DNA of 32,429 nucleotides from Mesorhizobium amorphae. GTDB lineage: Bacteria > Pseudomonadota > Alphaproteobacteria > Rhizobiales > Rhizobiaceae. The position numbers and the translations under genes are program-made. How positions within the stretch are numbered: the first letter of the stretch is position 1; each line of letters opens with the position of its first letter. Positions 25,736 through 32,429 of the stretch are shown piece by piece. The notes below the pieces were generated by a model. It was not told where the DNA came from and did no database searches. It was given only the letters and a program-made list of their open reading frames with translations. The stretch is from positions 1-32,429 of the forward strand of contig QFNI01000044.1 in NCBI GenBank assembly GCA_003240775.1, in the 5' to 3' direction.

Positions 25736-25747
25736 CCGTCTCTTTTT
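25712..25747 (+). other. Hairpin and T-run in the proS leader
   Basis: GCCGAG (25712-25717) pairs with CTCGGC (25726-25731); a run of five T residues follows at 25743-25747, 9 bp before proS. The stem is too far from the T-run for a standard terminator. Leader attenuation is conceivable but weakly supported. Confidence 0.3.
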
Positions 25748-25756
25748 CGGATTCCC

Positions 25757-27085
25757 ATGCGCCTTTCCCGTTACCTTCTGCCCATCCTGAAAGAGACGCC
25801 GCGCGAGGCGGAGATCGTTTCGCATCGCCTGATGCTGCGCGCGGGGATGATCCGCCAGCAGGCGGCGGGCTCGTTCACCTGGCTGCCGCTCGGCAAGCGC
25901 GTGCTGGACAAGGTCTGCCGCATCGTCCGCGAGGAGCAGGACCGGGCCGGGGCGCTGGAAATCCTGATGCCGACCATCCAGTCGGCCGACCTGTGGCGCG
26001 AGAGCGGGCGCTACGAGGCCTATGGCAAGGAGATGCTGCGGATCAAGGATCGCCACGAGCGCGACATGCTGTTCGGGCCGACCAACGAGGAAATGGTCAC
26101 GGAAATCTTCCGTGCCTATGTGAAGAGCTACCGCGACCTGCCCCTCAACCTCTACCACATCCAGTGGAAGTTCCGCGACGAGGTGCGGCCGCGCTTCGGG
26201 GTGATGCGCTCGCGCGAGTTCCTGATGAAGGACGCCTATTCGTTCGATCTCGACTACGAAGGCGCGCGCGCCGCCTACAACCGCATGTTCGTGTCGTATC
26301 TGCGCACATTCGCGCGGATGGGCCTCCAGGCCATTCCGATGCGCGCCGACACCGGCCCGATCGGGGGCGATCTTTCGCACGAATTCATCATCCTGGCCTC
26401 GACGGGCGAGAGCCAGGTGTTCTGCGACCGGCGCTTTCTCGAACTGCCGGTGCCGGGCGCCGATGTCGACTATCGCGACGACGCGGCCATCGCGGGCATC
26501 GTGTCCGACTGGACCGCGCCCTATGCGGCGACCGAAGAGATGCACGACGAGAACGCCTGGAGCGAGGTCGACGGCGGAGACCAGCTTGCCGCCCGCGGCA
26601 TCGAGGTCGGCCACATCTTCCATTTCGGCCAGAAATATTCCGAGCCGATGGGCGCCAAGGTGCAAGGGCCCGACGGCAAGGAGCACGCGGTGTCCATGGG
26701 CTCCTACGGCATCGGCCCGAGCCGGCTGATCGCGGCCATCATCGAGGCGAGCCACGACGAGAACGGCATCATCTGGCCCGAGGCGGTTGCGCCCTTCGAT
26801 GTGGTGGTCATCAACATGAAGACGGGTGACGCGGAATGCGATCGCGTCTGCGAGGAGCTTTACGCGGCCTACGAGGCGGCGGGCCTCGACGTGCTCTATG
26901 ACGACACCGACCAGCGCGCAGGCGGCAAGTTCGCGACGGCCGATCTGATCGGCGTGCCGCTTCAGGTGATCGTGGGCCCGCGCGGTGCGGCCGCCGGCGA
27001 GGTCGAGGTGAAGCGCCGCGCCACCGGCGAGCGCACGGTGAAGCCGCTGGCGGCGCTTCTCGCTTCGCTCAAGAGCGCCTCGTGA
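25757..27085 (+). CDS. proS: Prolyl-tRNA synthetase
   Basis: Class II aminoacyl-tRNA synthetase charging tRNA-Pro in the cytoplasm. The product is 442 residues, about 130 shorter than the E. coli enzyme, because the inserted editing domain between motifs 2 and 3 is reduced. This is the usual alphaproteobacterial short form. Visible are FGPTNEEMVTEIFR, motif 2 (FRDEVRPRFGVMRSREFLMKDAYSF), motif 3 (GSYGIGPSRLIAAI, about residues 314-327) and the C-terminal anticodon-binding domain (RAGGKFATADLIGVPLQVIVG). The ATG at 25757 fits homology though no clear ribosome-binding site precedes it. Correction of Ala-tRNA-Pro would need a separate protein, not seen here. Its stop overlaps the GTG start of lolF. 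Confidence 0.97.
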   Translation: MRLSRYLLPILKETPREAEIVSHRLMLRAGMIRQQAAGSFTWLPLGKRVLDKVCRIVREEQDRAGALEILMPTIQSADLWRESGRYEAYGKEMLRIKDRHERDMLFGPTNEEMVTEIFRAYVKSYRDLPLNLYHIQWKFRDEVRPRFGVMRSREFLMKDAYSFDLDYEGARAAYNRMFVSYLRTFARMGLQAIPMRADTGPIGGDLSHEFIILASTGESQVFCDRRFLELPVPGADVDYRDDAAIAGIVSDWTAPYAATEEMHDENAWSEVDGGDQLAARGIEVGHIFHFGQKYSEPMGAKVQGPDGKEHAVSMGSYGIGPSRLIAAIIEASHDENGIIWPEAVAPFDVVVINMKTGDAECDRVCEELYAAYEAAGLDVLYDDTDQRAGGKFATADLIGVPLQVIVGPRGAAAGEVEVKRRATGERTVKPLAALLASLKSAS

Positions 27086-28377
27086 CCGCGGCGGCCGCCG
27101 CCTCCAAGCCCGTGCCCAAGGGGGCGGGGCCGTTCTCCGCCTTCGAGCGGATGGTGGCCTGGCGCTACCTGCGCACCAAGCGCAAGGAGACGGTGGTCTC
27201 GGTGATCGCCGTCATCTCCTTCATCGGCATCATGCTGGGGGTGGCGACGCTGATCACCGTGATGGCTGTGATGAACGGCTTTCGCGCCGAGCTCCTGAAC
27301 CGCATCCTCGGCATCAACGGCCATGTGATCGTGCAGCCGATCGACATGTCCTTCGACGATTATGCGCCCGTTGCGGGCCGCATCAACGAGCTGCCCGGCG
27401 TGCGCTACGCCATTCCGCTGGTGGACGGGCAGGTGCTCGCGCAGGGCATGTCGGGGCCGGGGGCCGGGGCGCTCGTGCGCGGGATCCGCGGCGAGGATCT
27501 CGGCAAGGTGACGCTCGTCGCCAACAACATCCGCCAGGGCTCCATCGTCGGTTTCGATGCCAGCGAGGGCGTGGCGATCGGCACGCGGATGGCGGCCAAT
27601 CTCGGGCTTTCGCTGGGAGACTCCATCACGCTCGTGTCGCCGGATGGGGATGTGACGCCGCTCGGCGTTAATCCGCGCGTGAAAGCCTATCCGGTGAATG
27701 CGATCTTCGAGGTCGGCATGTCGGAATACGATGCGTCGATCATCTACATGCCGCTTCCCGAAGCCCAGCTCTACTTCAACCAGGAGGGGGTCGCGCAGAC
27801 CATCGAGGTCTTCGTGGACAATCCCGATGCGGTCGACCTCATCAAGCCGCAGATCGAGGCCGCCGCGCAGAGACCCGTGCTCCTGTCGGACTGGCGCCAG
27901 CGCAACCAGACCTTCTTCTCCGCCCTGCAGGTGGAGCGGAACGTGATGTTCATGATCCTGACCATGATCGTGCTGGTGGCCGCGCTGAACATCATCTCGG
28001 GCCTGATCATGCTCGTGAAGGACAAGGGGCGCGACATCGCGGTTCTCCGCACCATAGGCGCCTCGCGCGGGGCCATCATGCGCATCTTCATGATGACGGG
28101 GGCGGCCATCGGCGTGACCGGCACGCTGGCCGGCGTGGCGCTCGGCCTCCTCATCTGCCTCAACGTGGAATCGATCCGGGAGTTCTTCTCCTGGCTTTCC
28201 GGCACCACGCTCTTCAACCCCGAGCTCTATTTCCTCAGCCAGCTTCCAGCGCGGATGGATGTGAGCGAGACGGTGACCGTGGTGCTGATGGCGCTCGGGC
28301 TTTCGTTTCTCGCCACGCTCTTTCCCGCCTGGCGGGCGGCCAAGCTCGATCCCGTGGAAGCGCTGAGGTACGAGTAG
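27082..28377 (+). CDS. lolF: Lipoprotein-releasing ABC transporter permease (LolC/LolE type, LolF)
   Basis: Inner-membrane component that extracts outer-membrane lipoproteins for hand-over to the carrier LolA. The product is 431 residues. Topology is one helix at about 35-58, a large periplasmic domain, and three helices near the C-terminus, as in the FtsX/MacB permease fold. The N-terminal ERMVAWRYLRTKRKET and the GASRGAIMRIFMMTG and ALRYE segments are typical. Only one permease gene is present, so it probably works as a homodimer (LolF) instead of LolC plus LolE. It starts with GTG at 27082 in a 4-base overlap with proS and is coupled to lolD. Confidence 0.93.
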   Translation: MTAAAAASKPVPKGAGPFSAFERMVAWRYLRTKRKETVVSVIAVISFIGIMLGVATLITVMAVMNGFRAELLNRILGINGHVIVQPIDMSFDDYAPVAGRINELPGVRYAIPLVDGQVLAQGMSGPGAGALVRGIRGEDLGKVTLVANNIRQGSIVGFDASEGVAIGTRMAANLGLSLGDSITLVSPDGDVTPLGVNPRVKAYPVNAIFEVGMSEYDASIIYMPLPEAQLYFNQEGVAQTIEVFVDNPDAVDLIKPQIEAAAQRPVLLSDWRQRNQTFFSALQVERNVMFMILTMIVLVAALNIISGLIMLVKDKGRDIAVLRTIGASRGAIMRIFMMTGAAIGVTGTLAGVALGLLICLNVESIREFFSWLSGTTLFNPELYFLSQLPARMDVSETVTVVLMALGLSFLATLFPAWRAAKLDPVEALRYE

Positions 28378-29057
28378 TGGCAAAGGATGTGATCAAGCTC
28401 GCCGACGTGCGCCGCCACTACGGCGAGGGCGAGCGCCGGCTGACCATCCTGAGCGGCACCGACTTCGTGCTCCGGGAAGGCGAGATGGTGGCGCTGGTCG
28501 CGCCATCGGGCGCCGGCAAGTCCACCCTGCTTCACACGGCGGGGCTGCTTGAACGGCCCGATTCCGGCGAGGTCAGCCTGAACGGGCGGGCCTGCGGCAA
28601 TCTCTCGGACGACGAGCGCACCGCCATCCGGCGCAACGAGATCGGCTTCGTCTACCAGTTCCACCACTTGCTGCCCGAGTTCTCGGCGCTCGAGAACATC
28701 ATGATGCCGCAGCTCGTGCGCGGGCTGTCGCGCAAGGAAGCGGCGACCCGCGCAGCCCAGCTTCTCGACTACATGCAGATCGGCAAGCGGGGCTCCCACC
28801 GCCCGGCCGAGCTCTCGGGCGGCGAGCAGCAGCGTGTCGCCATCGCGCGCGCGGTGGCCAACGCACCTCGCGCGCTCCTGGCCGACGAGCCGACCGGCAA
28901 CCTCGATCCGGTCACGGCGGGCTATGTGTTCGATGCCTTGCAGGCGCTCGTGCGCCAGTCGGGTCTCGCGGCGCTGATCGCGACCCACAATCACGAACTG
29001 GCCGCGCGTATGGATCGGCGCGTGACGCTGCTGGGTGGCCAAGTGGTTCCGGCCTGA
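28377..29057 (+). CDS. lolD: Lipoprotein-releasing ABC transporter ATPase LolD
   Basis: ATPase powering lipoprotein release with the LolF permease, on the cytoplasmic face. The product is 226 residues. Walker A APSGAGKST is at 42-50, with Ala where Gly is usual. The Q-loop lies in VYQFHHLLPEFSALEN, the signature LSGGEQQR at 146-153, Walker B has D170/E171 (LLADEPTGNLD), and the H-loop is ATHNHE. The GTG start at 28377 shares a base with the lolF stop. A hairpin overlaps its stop codon. Confidence 0.96.
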   Translation: MAKDVIKLADVRRHYGEGERRLTILSGTDFVLREGEMVALVAPSGAGKSTLLHTAGLLERPDSGEVSLNGRACGNLSDDERTAIRRNEIGFVYQFHHLLPEFSALENIMMPQLVRGLSRKEAATRAAQLLDYMQIGKRGSHRPAELSGGEQQRVAIARAVANAPRALLADEPTGNLDPVTAGYVFDALQALVRQSGLAALIATHNHELAARMDRRVTLLGGQVVPA

Positions 29058-29079
29058 CCCCACAAAGGTCAGGCGATTT
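29052..29079 (+). terminator. Probable terminator after lolD
   Basis: GCCTGACC (29052-29059) pairs exactly with GGTCAGGC (29067-29074) over a 7-nt loop and contains the lolD stop codon. Only a short T-stretch (GATTTC) follows, so efficiency is uncertain. Confidence 0.5.
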
Positions 29080-29103
29080 CACCTTTCGTTAAAGTTTTAT
29101 CCT

Positions 29104-29121
29104 TCGCGAATCGATTCGCGA
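29104..29121. promoter_or_regulatory. Perfect 18-bp palindrome with two GANTC sites
   Basis: TCGCGAATCGATTCGCGA is an exact palindrome ending 17 bp before the -35 of the next promoter. Its halves contain abutting GAATC (29108-29112) and GATTC (29113-29117), both targets of the cell-cycle methylase CcrM; a third site is at 29128-29132. It is a candidate operator; the binding protein is unknown. Confidence 0.6.
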
Positions 29122-29138
29122 GGGTCGGATTCTTTTGC

Positions 29139-29168
29139 TTGACCAAGGAACAAAGATAGAACAATAAT
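29139..29168 (+). promoter_or_regulatory. Promoter of the 28-codon gene
   Basis: TTGACC (29139-29144), 18 bp, AATAAT (29163-29168), in an A/T-rich stretch that stands out locally. Each hexamer matches five of six consensus bases. The start would be near 29175, about 24 nt before the ATG at 29199. Confidence 0.6.
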
Positions 29169-29198
29169 AAAACACAACAGAAACACGAGGGAACTGCG

Positions 29199-29285
29199 AT
29201 GAGCGACCTGGTTCAGGACGTGCTTTCAATGGCTTGCATGGGGACCTTTCTCGTGGCGGCTGCCATGTGGATCGGCGCACTCTGA
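29199..29285 (+). CDS. 28-residue single-helix membrane micro-protein
   Basis: Unrecognised micro-ORF. The product begins MSDLVQDVLSMACMG and continues as one hydrophobic segment (about residues 10-27) ending MWIGAL. Support for it being real comes from its own good promoter, a clear ribosome-binding site CGAGGGA (29186-29192) 6 nt before the ATG, and a composition typical of small inner-membrane proteins. It follows lolD and is convergent with lipB, which ends 80 bp beyond. Function unknown; it could be missed by gene callers because of its size. Confidence 0.6.
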   Translation: MSDLVQDVLSMACMGTFLVAAAMWIGAL

Positions 29286-29365
29286 GGGCGTCTTGCCTCT
29301 GCATTTTGCGGAGCGGAAGATCACCAATCGTCGGCCCTGCGGAGAGCCGAAGCCACGCTGGGACG

Positions 29366-30088
29366 TCAGCCCCGCGTTTCCCCGAACACCTCCTCGAAAC
29401 TTGTCCGAAGCGCTGCGTCCGCATCGGCCATGCTCACGGGAAGCCCTAGGTCCACCAGGCTCGTCACCCCGTGCTGCGACACCCCGCAGGGCACGATGCC
29501 GCCGAAATGCGACAGGTCGGGCTCCACGTTCAACGCGATGCCGTGGAAGCTCACCCAGCGCCGGAGCCGGATGCCGATGGCTGCGATCTTATCTTCGGCC
29601 GGCGAGCCGTCGAACAGCGGCGGACGGTCGGGGCGGGCCACCCAGACGCCCACGCGATCCTCGCGGCGTTCGCCGCGGATGTTGAAGCGGTCGAGCGCGC
29701 CGATGATCCACTGTTCGAGAGCCGCCACGTATTGGCGCACGTCCTGCCTGCGGCGGCGGAGGTCGAGCATGGCATAGGCCACGCGCTGGCCCGGGCCGTG
29801 ATAGGTGTATTCGCCTCCGCGGCCCGTCTGGTGGACGGGGAATCGATTGGGGTCGAGCAGGTCCGTCGCCTGCGCGCTGGTGCCGGCGGTGTAGAGCGGC
29901 GGATGCTCGACCAGCCACACGAGCTCGGGCGCAGCGCCATCCGCGATCATCGCGACGCGCTTCTCCATTTCGGACACGGCCCAGTCATAGGGCGTGAGGC
30001 CCGCTTCCACGCGCCACTCGACCGGTTCTCCGGCTGTCTTGGGGTGAAAGGACTGCGCCAGCGCATCGCGCGGAAGGGTCTGTGCCAT
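29366..30088 (-). CDS. lipB: Octanoyl-[acyl-carrier-protein]:protein octanoyltransferase
   Basis: Transfers octanoate from acyl carrier protein to lipoyl domains, the first step of lipoic acid synthesis. The product is 240 residues. Motifs: WLVEHPPLYTAGTSA (58-72), HQTGRGGEYTYHGPGQ (86-101), the catalytic lysine K167 in DKIAAIGIR, and the catalytic cysteine C201 in GGIVPCGVSQHGVTSL. The ATG at 30088 gives normal length; an ATG at 30163 would add 25 residues without family resemblance. GGAG lies very close to the chosen start. It is on the opposite strand from its neighbours and divergent from tRNA-Leu. Confidence 0.95.
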   Translation of the reverse strand: MAQTLPRDALAQSFHPKTAGEPVEWRVEAGLTPYDWAVSEMEKRVAMIADGAAPELVWLVEHPPLYTAGTSAQATDLLDPNRFPVHQTGRGGEYTYHGPGQRVAYAMLDLRRRRQDVRQYVAALEQWIIGALDRFNIRGERREDRVGVWVARPDRPPLFDGSPAEDKIAAIGIRLRRWVSFHGIALNVEPDLSHFGGIVPCGVSQHGVTSLVDLGLPVSMADADAALRTSFEEVFGETRG

Positions 30089-30170
30089 GCTCCAATCTAT
30101 GGCGATCCGCGAGCGGTTTTTCCAGCATGGCCCATCATGCCGAAAGGCTGCAAAAACTGGCATTCCGGCC

Positions 30171-30199
30171 TTGTGCCCCCCGGCACCATTTGCTAGATG
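30171..30199 (+). promoter_or_regulatory. Promoter of tRNA-Leu
   Basis: TTGTGC (30171-30176), 17 bp, TAGATG (30194-30199), preceded by TGC as in an extended -10. The start would lie about 30 nt before the tRNA. Confidence 0.6.
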
Positions 30200-30234
30200 C
30201 CGCGGGCCGGTTCACCCCGGTGTTTTCGTGGCGA

Positions 30235-30319
30235 GCGGTCGTGGCGGAATTGGTAGACGCGCAGCGTTGAGGTCGCTGTGGGGCAACCCGTGGAAGTTCG
30301 AGTCTTCTCGACCGCACCA
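30235..30319 (+). tRNA. tRNA-Leu, anticodon GAG
   Basis: An 85-nt tRNA with the long variable arm of class II tRNAs. The acceptor stem GCGGTCG/CGACCGC has discriminator A and an encoded CCA (30317-30319). The anticodon stem CAGCG/CGCTG surrounds loop TTGAGGT, placing GAG at 30269-30271. The T-arm is AAGTTCGAGTCTT. It decodes CUC and CUU, common Leu codons in this GC-rich genome. Confidence 0.96.
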
Positions 30320-30416
30320 TCACACGAAGATGCTTTTGGACCACCTGGCTCTCTGAACATCGTGCCGCACTTTTTGCGGTCATCGTCCCGCAACCCACCC
30401 TCGCGGGGAGGCGCAC

Positions 30417-31820
30417 ATGGAGAGCCACGACGACGCCCGTCCCGGCGCACGCGTAGACATCTATGATGCCGATGGCGCGGTTCGCGCCGGCTATCTCGCA
30501 CATATCGGCGCAGCTATCGCGGATCGCGACACGGTCGCGCTACGCGACGAAGTTCCCGCTCTCCACCAGTCCGAACTCGGCGACCTGCTCGAGGCCCTGC
30601 TGCCCGAGCAGCGCCGGCAATTGGTCGAGCTTCTCGGTTCCGACTTCGACTTCTCCGCGCTGACCGAAGTGGACGAGGCCGTGCGCCTCGCCATCGTCGA
30701 GAATCTGCCCAACGCGCAGATCGCGCAGGCCGTCCAGGAACTCGATTCGGATGATGCGGTCTACATTCTCGAAGATCTCGACGAGGAGGACCAGGAAGAG
30801 ATCCTGGCCCAGCTGCCGTTCACCGAACGCATCCGACTGCGCCGGGCGCTGGATTATCCCGAGGAATCGGCCGGTCGGCGCATGCAGACCGAGTTCGTCG
30901 CCGTGCCGCCCTTTTGGACGGTGGGGCAGACCATCGACTACATGCGCGACGACAAGAACCTTCCCGAGCGCTTCAGCCAGATTTTCGTGATCGACCCCAC
31001 TTTCAAGCTGCGGGGCGCCGTCGACCTCGACGCCATCCTTCGCTCGCAGCGCGGGGTGAAGGTGGAAGACGTGATGCACGAGACGCGTCACGCGATCCCC
31101 GCCACGATGGACCAGGAAGACGCGGCGCAGGTCTTCGAACAGTACGATCTGCTCTCGGCCGCCGTGGTCGACGAGAACGAGCGCCTCGTCGGCGTGCTGA
31201 CCATCGACGACGTGGTGGACGTGATCCAGCAGGAGGCCGAGGAAGACCTTCTGCGCATGGGCGGCGTGGGCGACGAGGAACTGTCGGACACGATCCTGAC
31301 GACGAGCCGCCTCCGCGTGCCGTGGCTTTCGGTGAACCTCTTCACGGCGTTTTTGTCGGCCAGCGTGATCGGGCTGTTCGACGCGACGATCGAGCAGATG
31401 GTGGCGCTCGCGGTGCTGATGCCCATCGTCGCCTCCATGGGTGGCAACGCCGCCACGCAGACCATGACGGTGACGGTTCGCGCGCTCGCGACGCGCGATC
31501 TCGACATCTACAATGCCGGACGCGTCATCCGCCGCGAGGCGGCAGTCGGCCTGATCAACGGCGTGGTCTTCGCGGGCCTGATCGGGCTCGTGGCGGGCTT
31601 CTGGTTCTCCAACGCCAATCTCGGCGGCATCATCGCGGCAGCGATGGTGATCAACATGATGGCTGCGGCGACGGCGGGCATCCTGATCCCGCTGCTGCTC
31701 GACCGGGTGGGTGCCGACCCTGCGATCGCATCCGCCGTGTTCGTGACCATGGTCACCGATGTGGTGGGCTTCTTCGCCTTTCTCGGCCTTGCCACCTGGT
31801 GGTTCGGCATCGGCATCTGA
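30417..31820 (+). CDS. mgtE: MgtE family magnesium transporter
   Basis: Mg2+-gated channel for magnesium uptake in the inner membrane. The product is 467 residues. Domains are a cytoplasmic helical MgtE_N domain (about 30-145), two CBS domains (about 150-210 and 215-275) that sense Mg2+, a plug helix rich in acidic residues, and five membrane helices from about 305. The pore signature PIVASMGGNAATQT is at 336-349, and the conserved pore aspartate lies in MVTDVVGF near the end. The ATG at 30417 has GGGGAGG just upstream. It stands alone between tRNA-Leu and the MerR gene. Some family members carry other divalent ions. Confidence 0.95.
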   Translation: MESHDDARPGARVDIYDADGAVRAGYLAHIGAAIADRDTVALRDEVPALHQSELGDLLEALLPEQRRQLVELLGSDFDFSALTEVDEAVRLAIVENLPNAQIAQAVQELDSDDAVYILEDLDEEDQEEILAQLPFTERIRLRRALDYPEESAGRRMQTEFVAVPPFWTVGQTIDYMRDDKNLPERFSQIFVIDPTFKLRGAVDLDAILRSQRGVKVEDVMHETRHAIPATMDQEDAAQVFEQYDLLSAAVVDENERLVGVLTIDDVVDVIQQEAEEDLLRMGGVGDEELSDTILTTSRLRVPWLSVNLFTAFLSASVIGLFDATIEQMVALAVLMPIVASMGGNAATQTMTVTVRALATRDLDIYNAGRVIRREAAVGLINGVVFAGLIGLVAGFWFSNANLGGIIAAAMVINMMAAATAGILIPLLLDRVGADPAIASAVFVTMVTDVVGFFAFLGLATWWFGIGI

Positions 31821-31828
31821 GCGGCTGA

Positions 31829-31857
31829 TTGACTTTTACGTAAGAGCACGCTGGAAT
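31829..31857 (+). promoter_or_regulatory. Promoter and likely MerR-type operator of the regulator gene
   Basis: TTGACT (31829-31834), 17 bp, TGGAAT (31852-31857). The spacer and the end of the -35 hold the dyad CTTTTACGTAAGAG (31833-31846), palindromic except for one base pair. MerR proteins bind such dyads between -35 and -10, so autoregulation is likely. The ACGTAA core resembles sites described for LiuR-type regulators. Confidence 0.6.
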
Positions 31858-31874
31858 CCCGGGCCATCAGGAGC

Positions 31875-32273
31875 ATGCGCTTGGCCGTCCGGGAATATTA
31901 CACGATCACCGAACTCACCCGCGAGTTCGACGTCTCGACGCGCACGCTGCGCTTCTATGAGGACGAGGGGCTGATCCATCCGGTGCGGCGTGGGCGCACG
32001 CGGCTGTTCCGGCCATCGGACAGGCACCTGCTACGCCAGATCCTGCGGGGGAAGAGGCTGGGCTTCTCGATCAACGAAATCCGCGAGATCGTGCAGATGT
32101 ATCGCGAGCCGCCGGGCGAGGTCGGCCAGCTCAAGCTGATGATCCGCCGCATCGAGGAAAAGCGCGACGGGCTGCGTCAGAAGCGGCGCGACCTCGAGGA
32201 AACGCTGAACGAGCTCGACACGGCCGAGGATGCCTGTTTGGAGCGTCTGGCCGAGCTCGGCGTCAAGACCTGA
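31875..32273 (+). CDS. MerR family transcriptional regulator (LiuR-like)
   Basis: Dimeric DNA-binding regulator, 132 residues. A winged helix-turn-helix (YTITELTREFDVSTRTLRFYEDEGLI, about residues 9-34, then RRGRTRLFRPSD) is followed by a long coiled-coil (about 84-125). It has no metal-binding cysteine pair; the single Cys near the end does not suggest metal sensing. The helix-turn-helix resembles regulators of branched-chain amino acid or fatty acid degradation (LiuR type); no target genes are in the window. The ATG at 31875 is only 1 nt from AGGAG (31869-31873); a TTG at 31881 would have better spacing (7 nt). It ends directly against the convergent next gene. Confidence 0.88.
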   Translation: MRLAVREYYTITELTREFDVSTRTLRFYEDEGLIHPVRRGRTRLFRPSDRHLLRQILRGKRLGFSINEIREIVQMYREPPGEVGQLKLMIRRIEEKRDGLRQKRRDLEETLNELDTAEDACLERLAELGVKT

Positions 32274-32429
32274 TCACAGCCAGCGGCGCACGCGCTTGGC
32301 GTAGTCCCGCCAGGCCTTGCCGAAGCGCGCTTCGAGATGGGCCTCTTCGCCGCGGATGGCCAAGTGCCGGACGAGAACGGCGGCGATGAGCCCGAGCACG
32401 AGGCCGATGCCGAGCAGCAGAAGCGTGTT
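32274..32429 (-). CDS. C-terminal part of an isoprenylcysteine carboxyl methyltransferase-like membrane protein
   Basis: Only the last 51 residues are in the window, read from the right edge. They show a hydrophobic helix (TLLLLGIGLVLGLIAAVLV), then RGEEAHLEARFGKAWRDY and a basic end KRVRRWL. The EExxLxxxFGxxWxxYxxRVxRW pattern is typical of ICMT/PEMT-like membrane methyltransferases. The stop codon (32274-32276) abuts the merR stop with no gap. The family call is from this tail only. Confidence 0.65.
   Translation of the reverse strand, partial: NTLLLLGIGLVLGLIAAVLVRHLAIRGEEAHLEARFGKAWRDYAKRVRRWL

Noticed and set aside
25537..25758. 73-codon minus-strand frame upstream of proS
   Set aside because: It runs across the sRNA promoter, has no ribosome-binding site, and its composition is not like coding sequence here.

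Overview
This 32.4 kb, GC-rich window looks like a chromosomal core region of an alphaproteobacterium of the order Hyphomicrobiales (Rhizobiales), possibly Phyllobacteriaceae-like. The indications are the gene order clpX-lon-hup-tRNA-Val/tRNA-Asp-nuoA..N-birA-rnj-mce-DUF1467-proS-lolF-lolD, RNase J beside a complex I operon, a short ProRS without the full editing domain, and a LolF/LolD pair. No insertion sequence, phage gene, CRISPR array or plasmid function was seen. All complete genes have intact frames.

Layout. (1) 1-3980: protein quality control and nucleoid genes. These are the 3' two thirds of clpX, lon behind a convincing heat-shock (sigma-32) promoter, and hup. lon and hup each end at a near-identical intrinsic terminator. 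(2) 3981-5780: divergent tRNA-Val(UAC) and tRNA-Asp(GUC), then a minus-strand YcaQ-type DNA glycosylase gene. (3) 6037-21949: a complete 14-gene nuo operon (nuoA-nuoN) for respiratory complex I. It carries two non-canonical genes: an FkbM-type methyltransferase between nuoD and nuoE, and a 63-residue two-helix membrane protein between nuoH and nuoI. NuoE has a long disordered C-terminal tail. (4) 21950-25368: a decayed palindromic repeat and a hairpin, then the overlapping genes birA-rnj-mce-DUF1467. (5) 25369-25756: an intergenic region whose minus strand has a promoter and a very strong terminator about 150 nt apart. This is a small RNA gene next to proS, probably of the rhizobial alpha-r9 (Smr9C) type. 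(6) 25757-29057: proS-lolF-lolD, overlapping and probably co-transcribed. (7) 29058-32429: a promoter, palindrome and 28-codon membrane micro-ORF; lipB on the minus strand; tRNA-Leu(GAG); mgtE; an autoregulated-looking MerR gene; and the 3' end of a convergent membrane methyltransferase gene.

How the genes work together. The nuo operon builds the proton-pumping NADH:quinone oxidoreductase; its start/stop overlaps imply translational coupling within modules (A-B, D-methyltransferase, H-small protein, J-K, L-M). BirA, Mce and LipB touch cofactor and propionate metabolism (biotinylation, methylmalonyl-CoA, lipoate). RNase J handles RNA turnover. LolF/LolD send lipoproteins to the outer membrane. 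Lon and ClpX are heat-shock-linked proteases. The most original leads are the two extra nuo-operon genes, the proS-linked sRNA, and the 28-codon gene whose promoter is preceded by a perfect 18-bp palindrome containing two abutting GANTC (CcrM) sites. All calls are made by reading the sequence; no database search or folding program was run.
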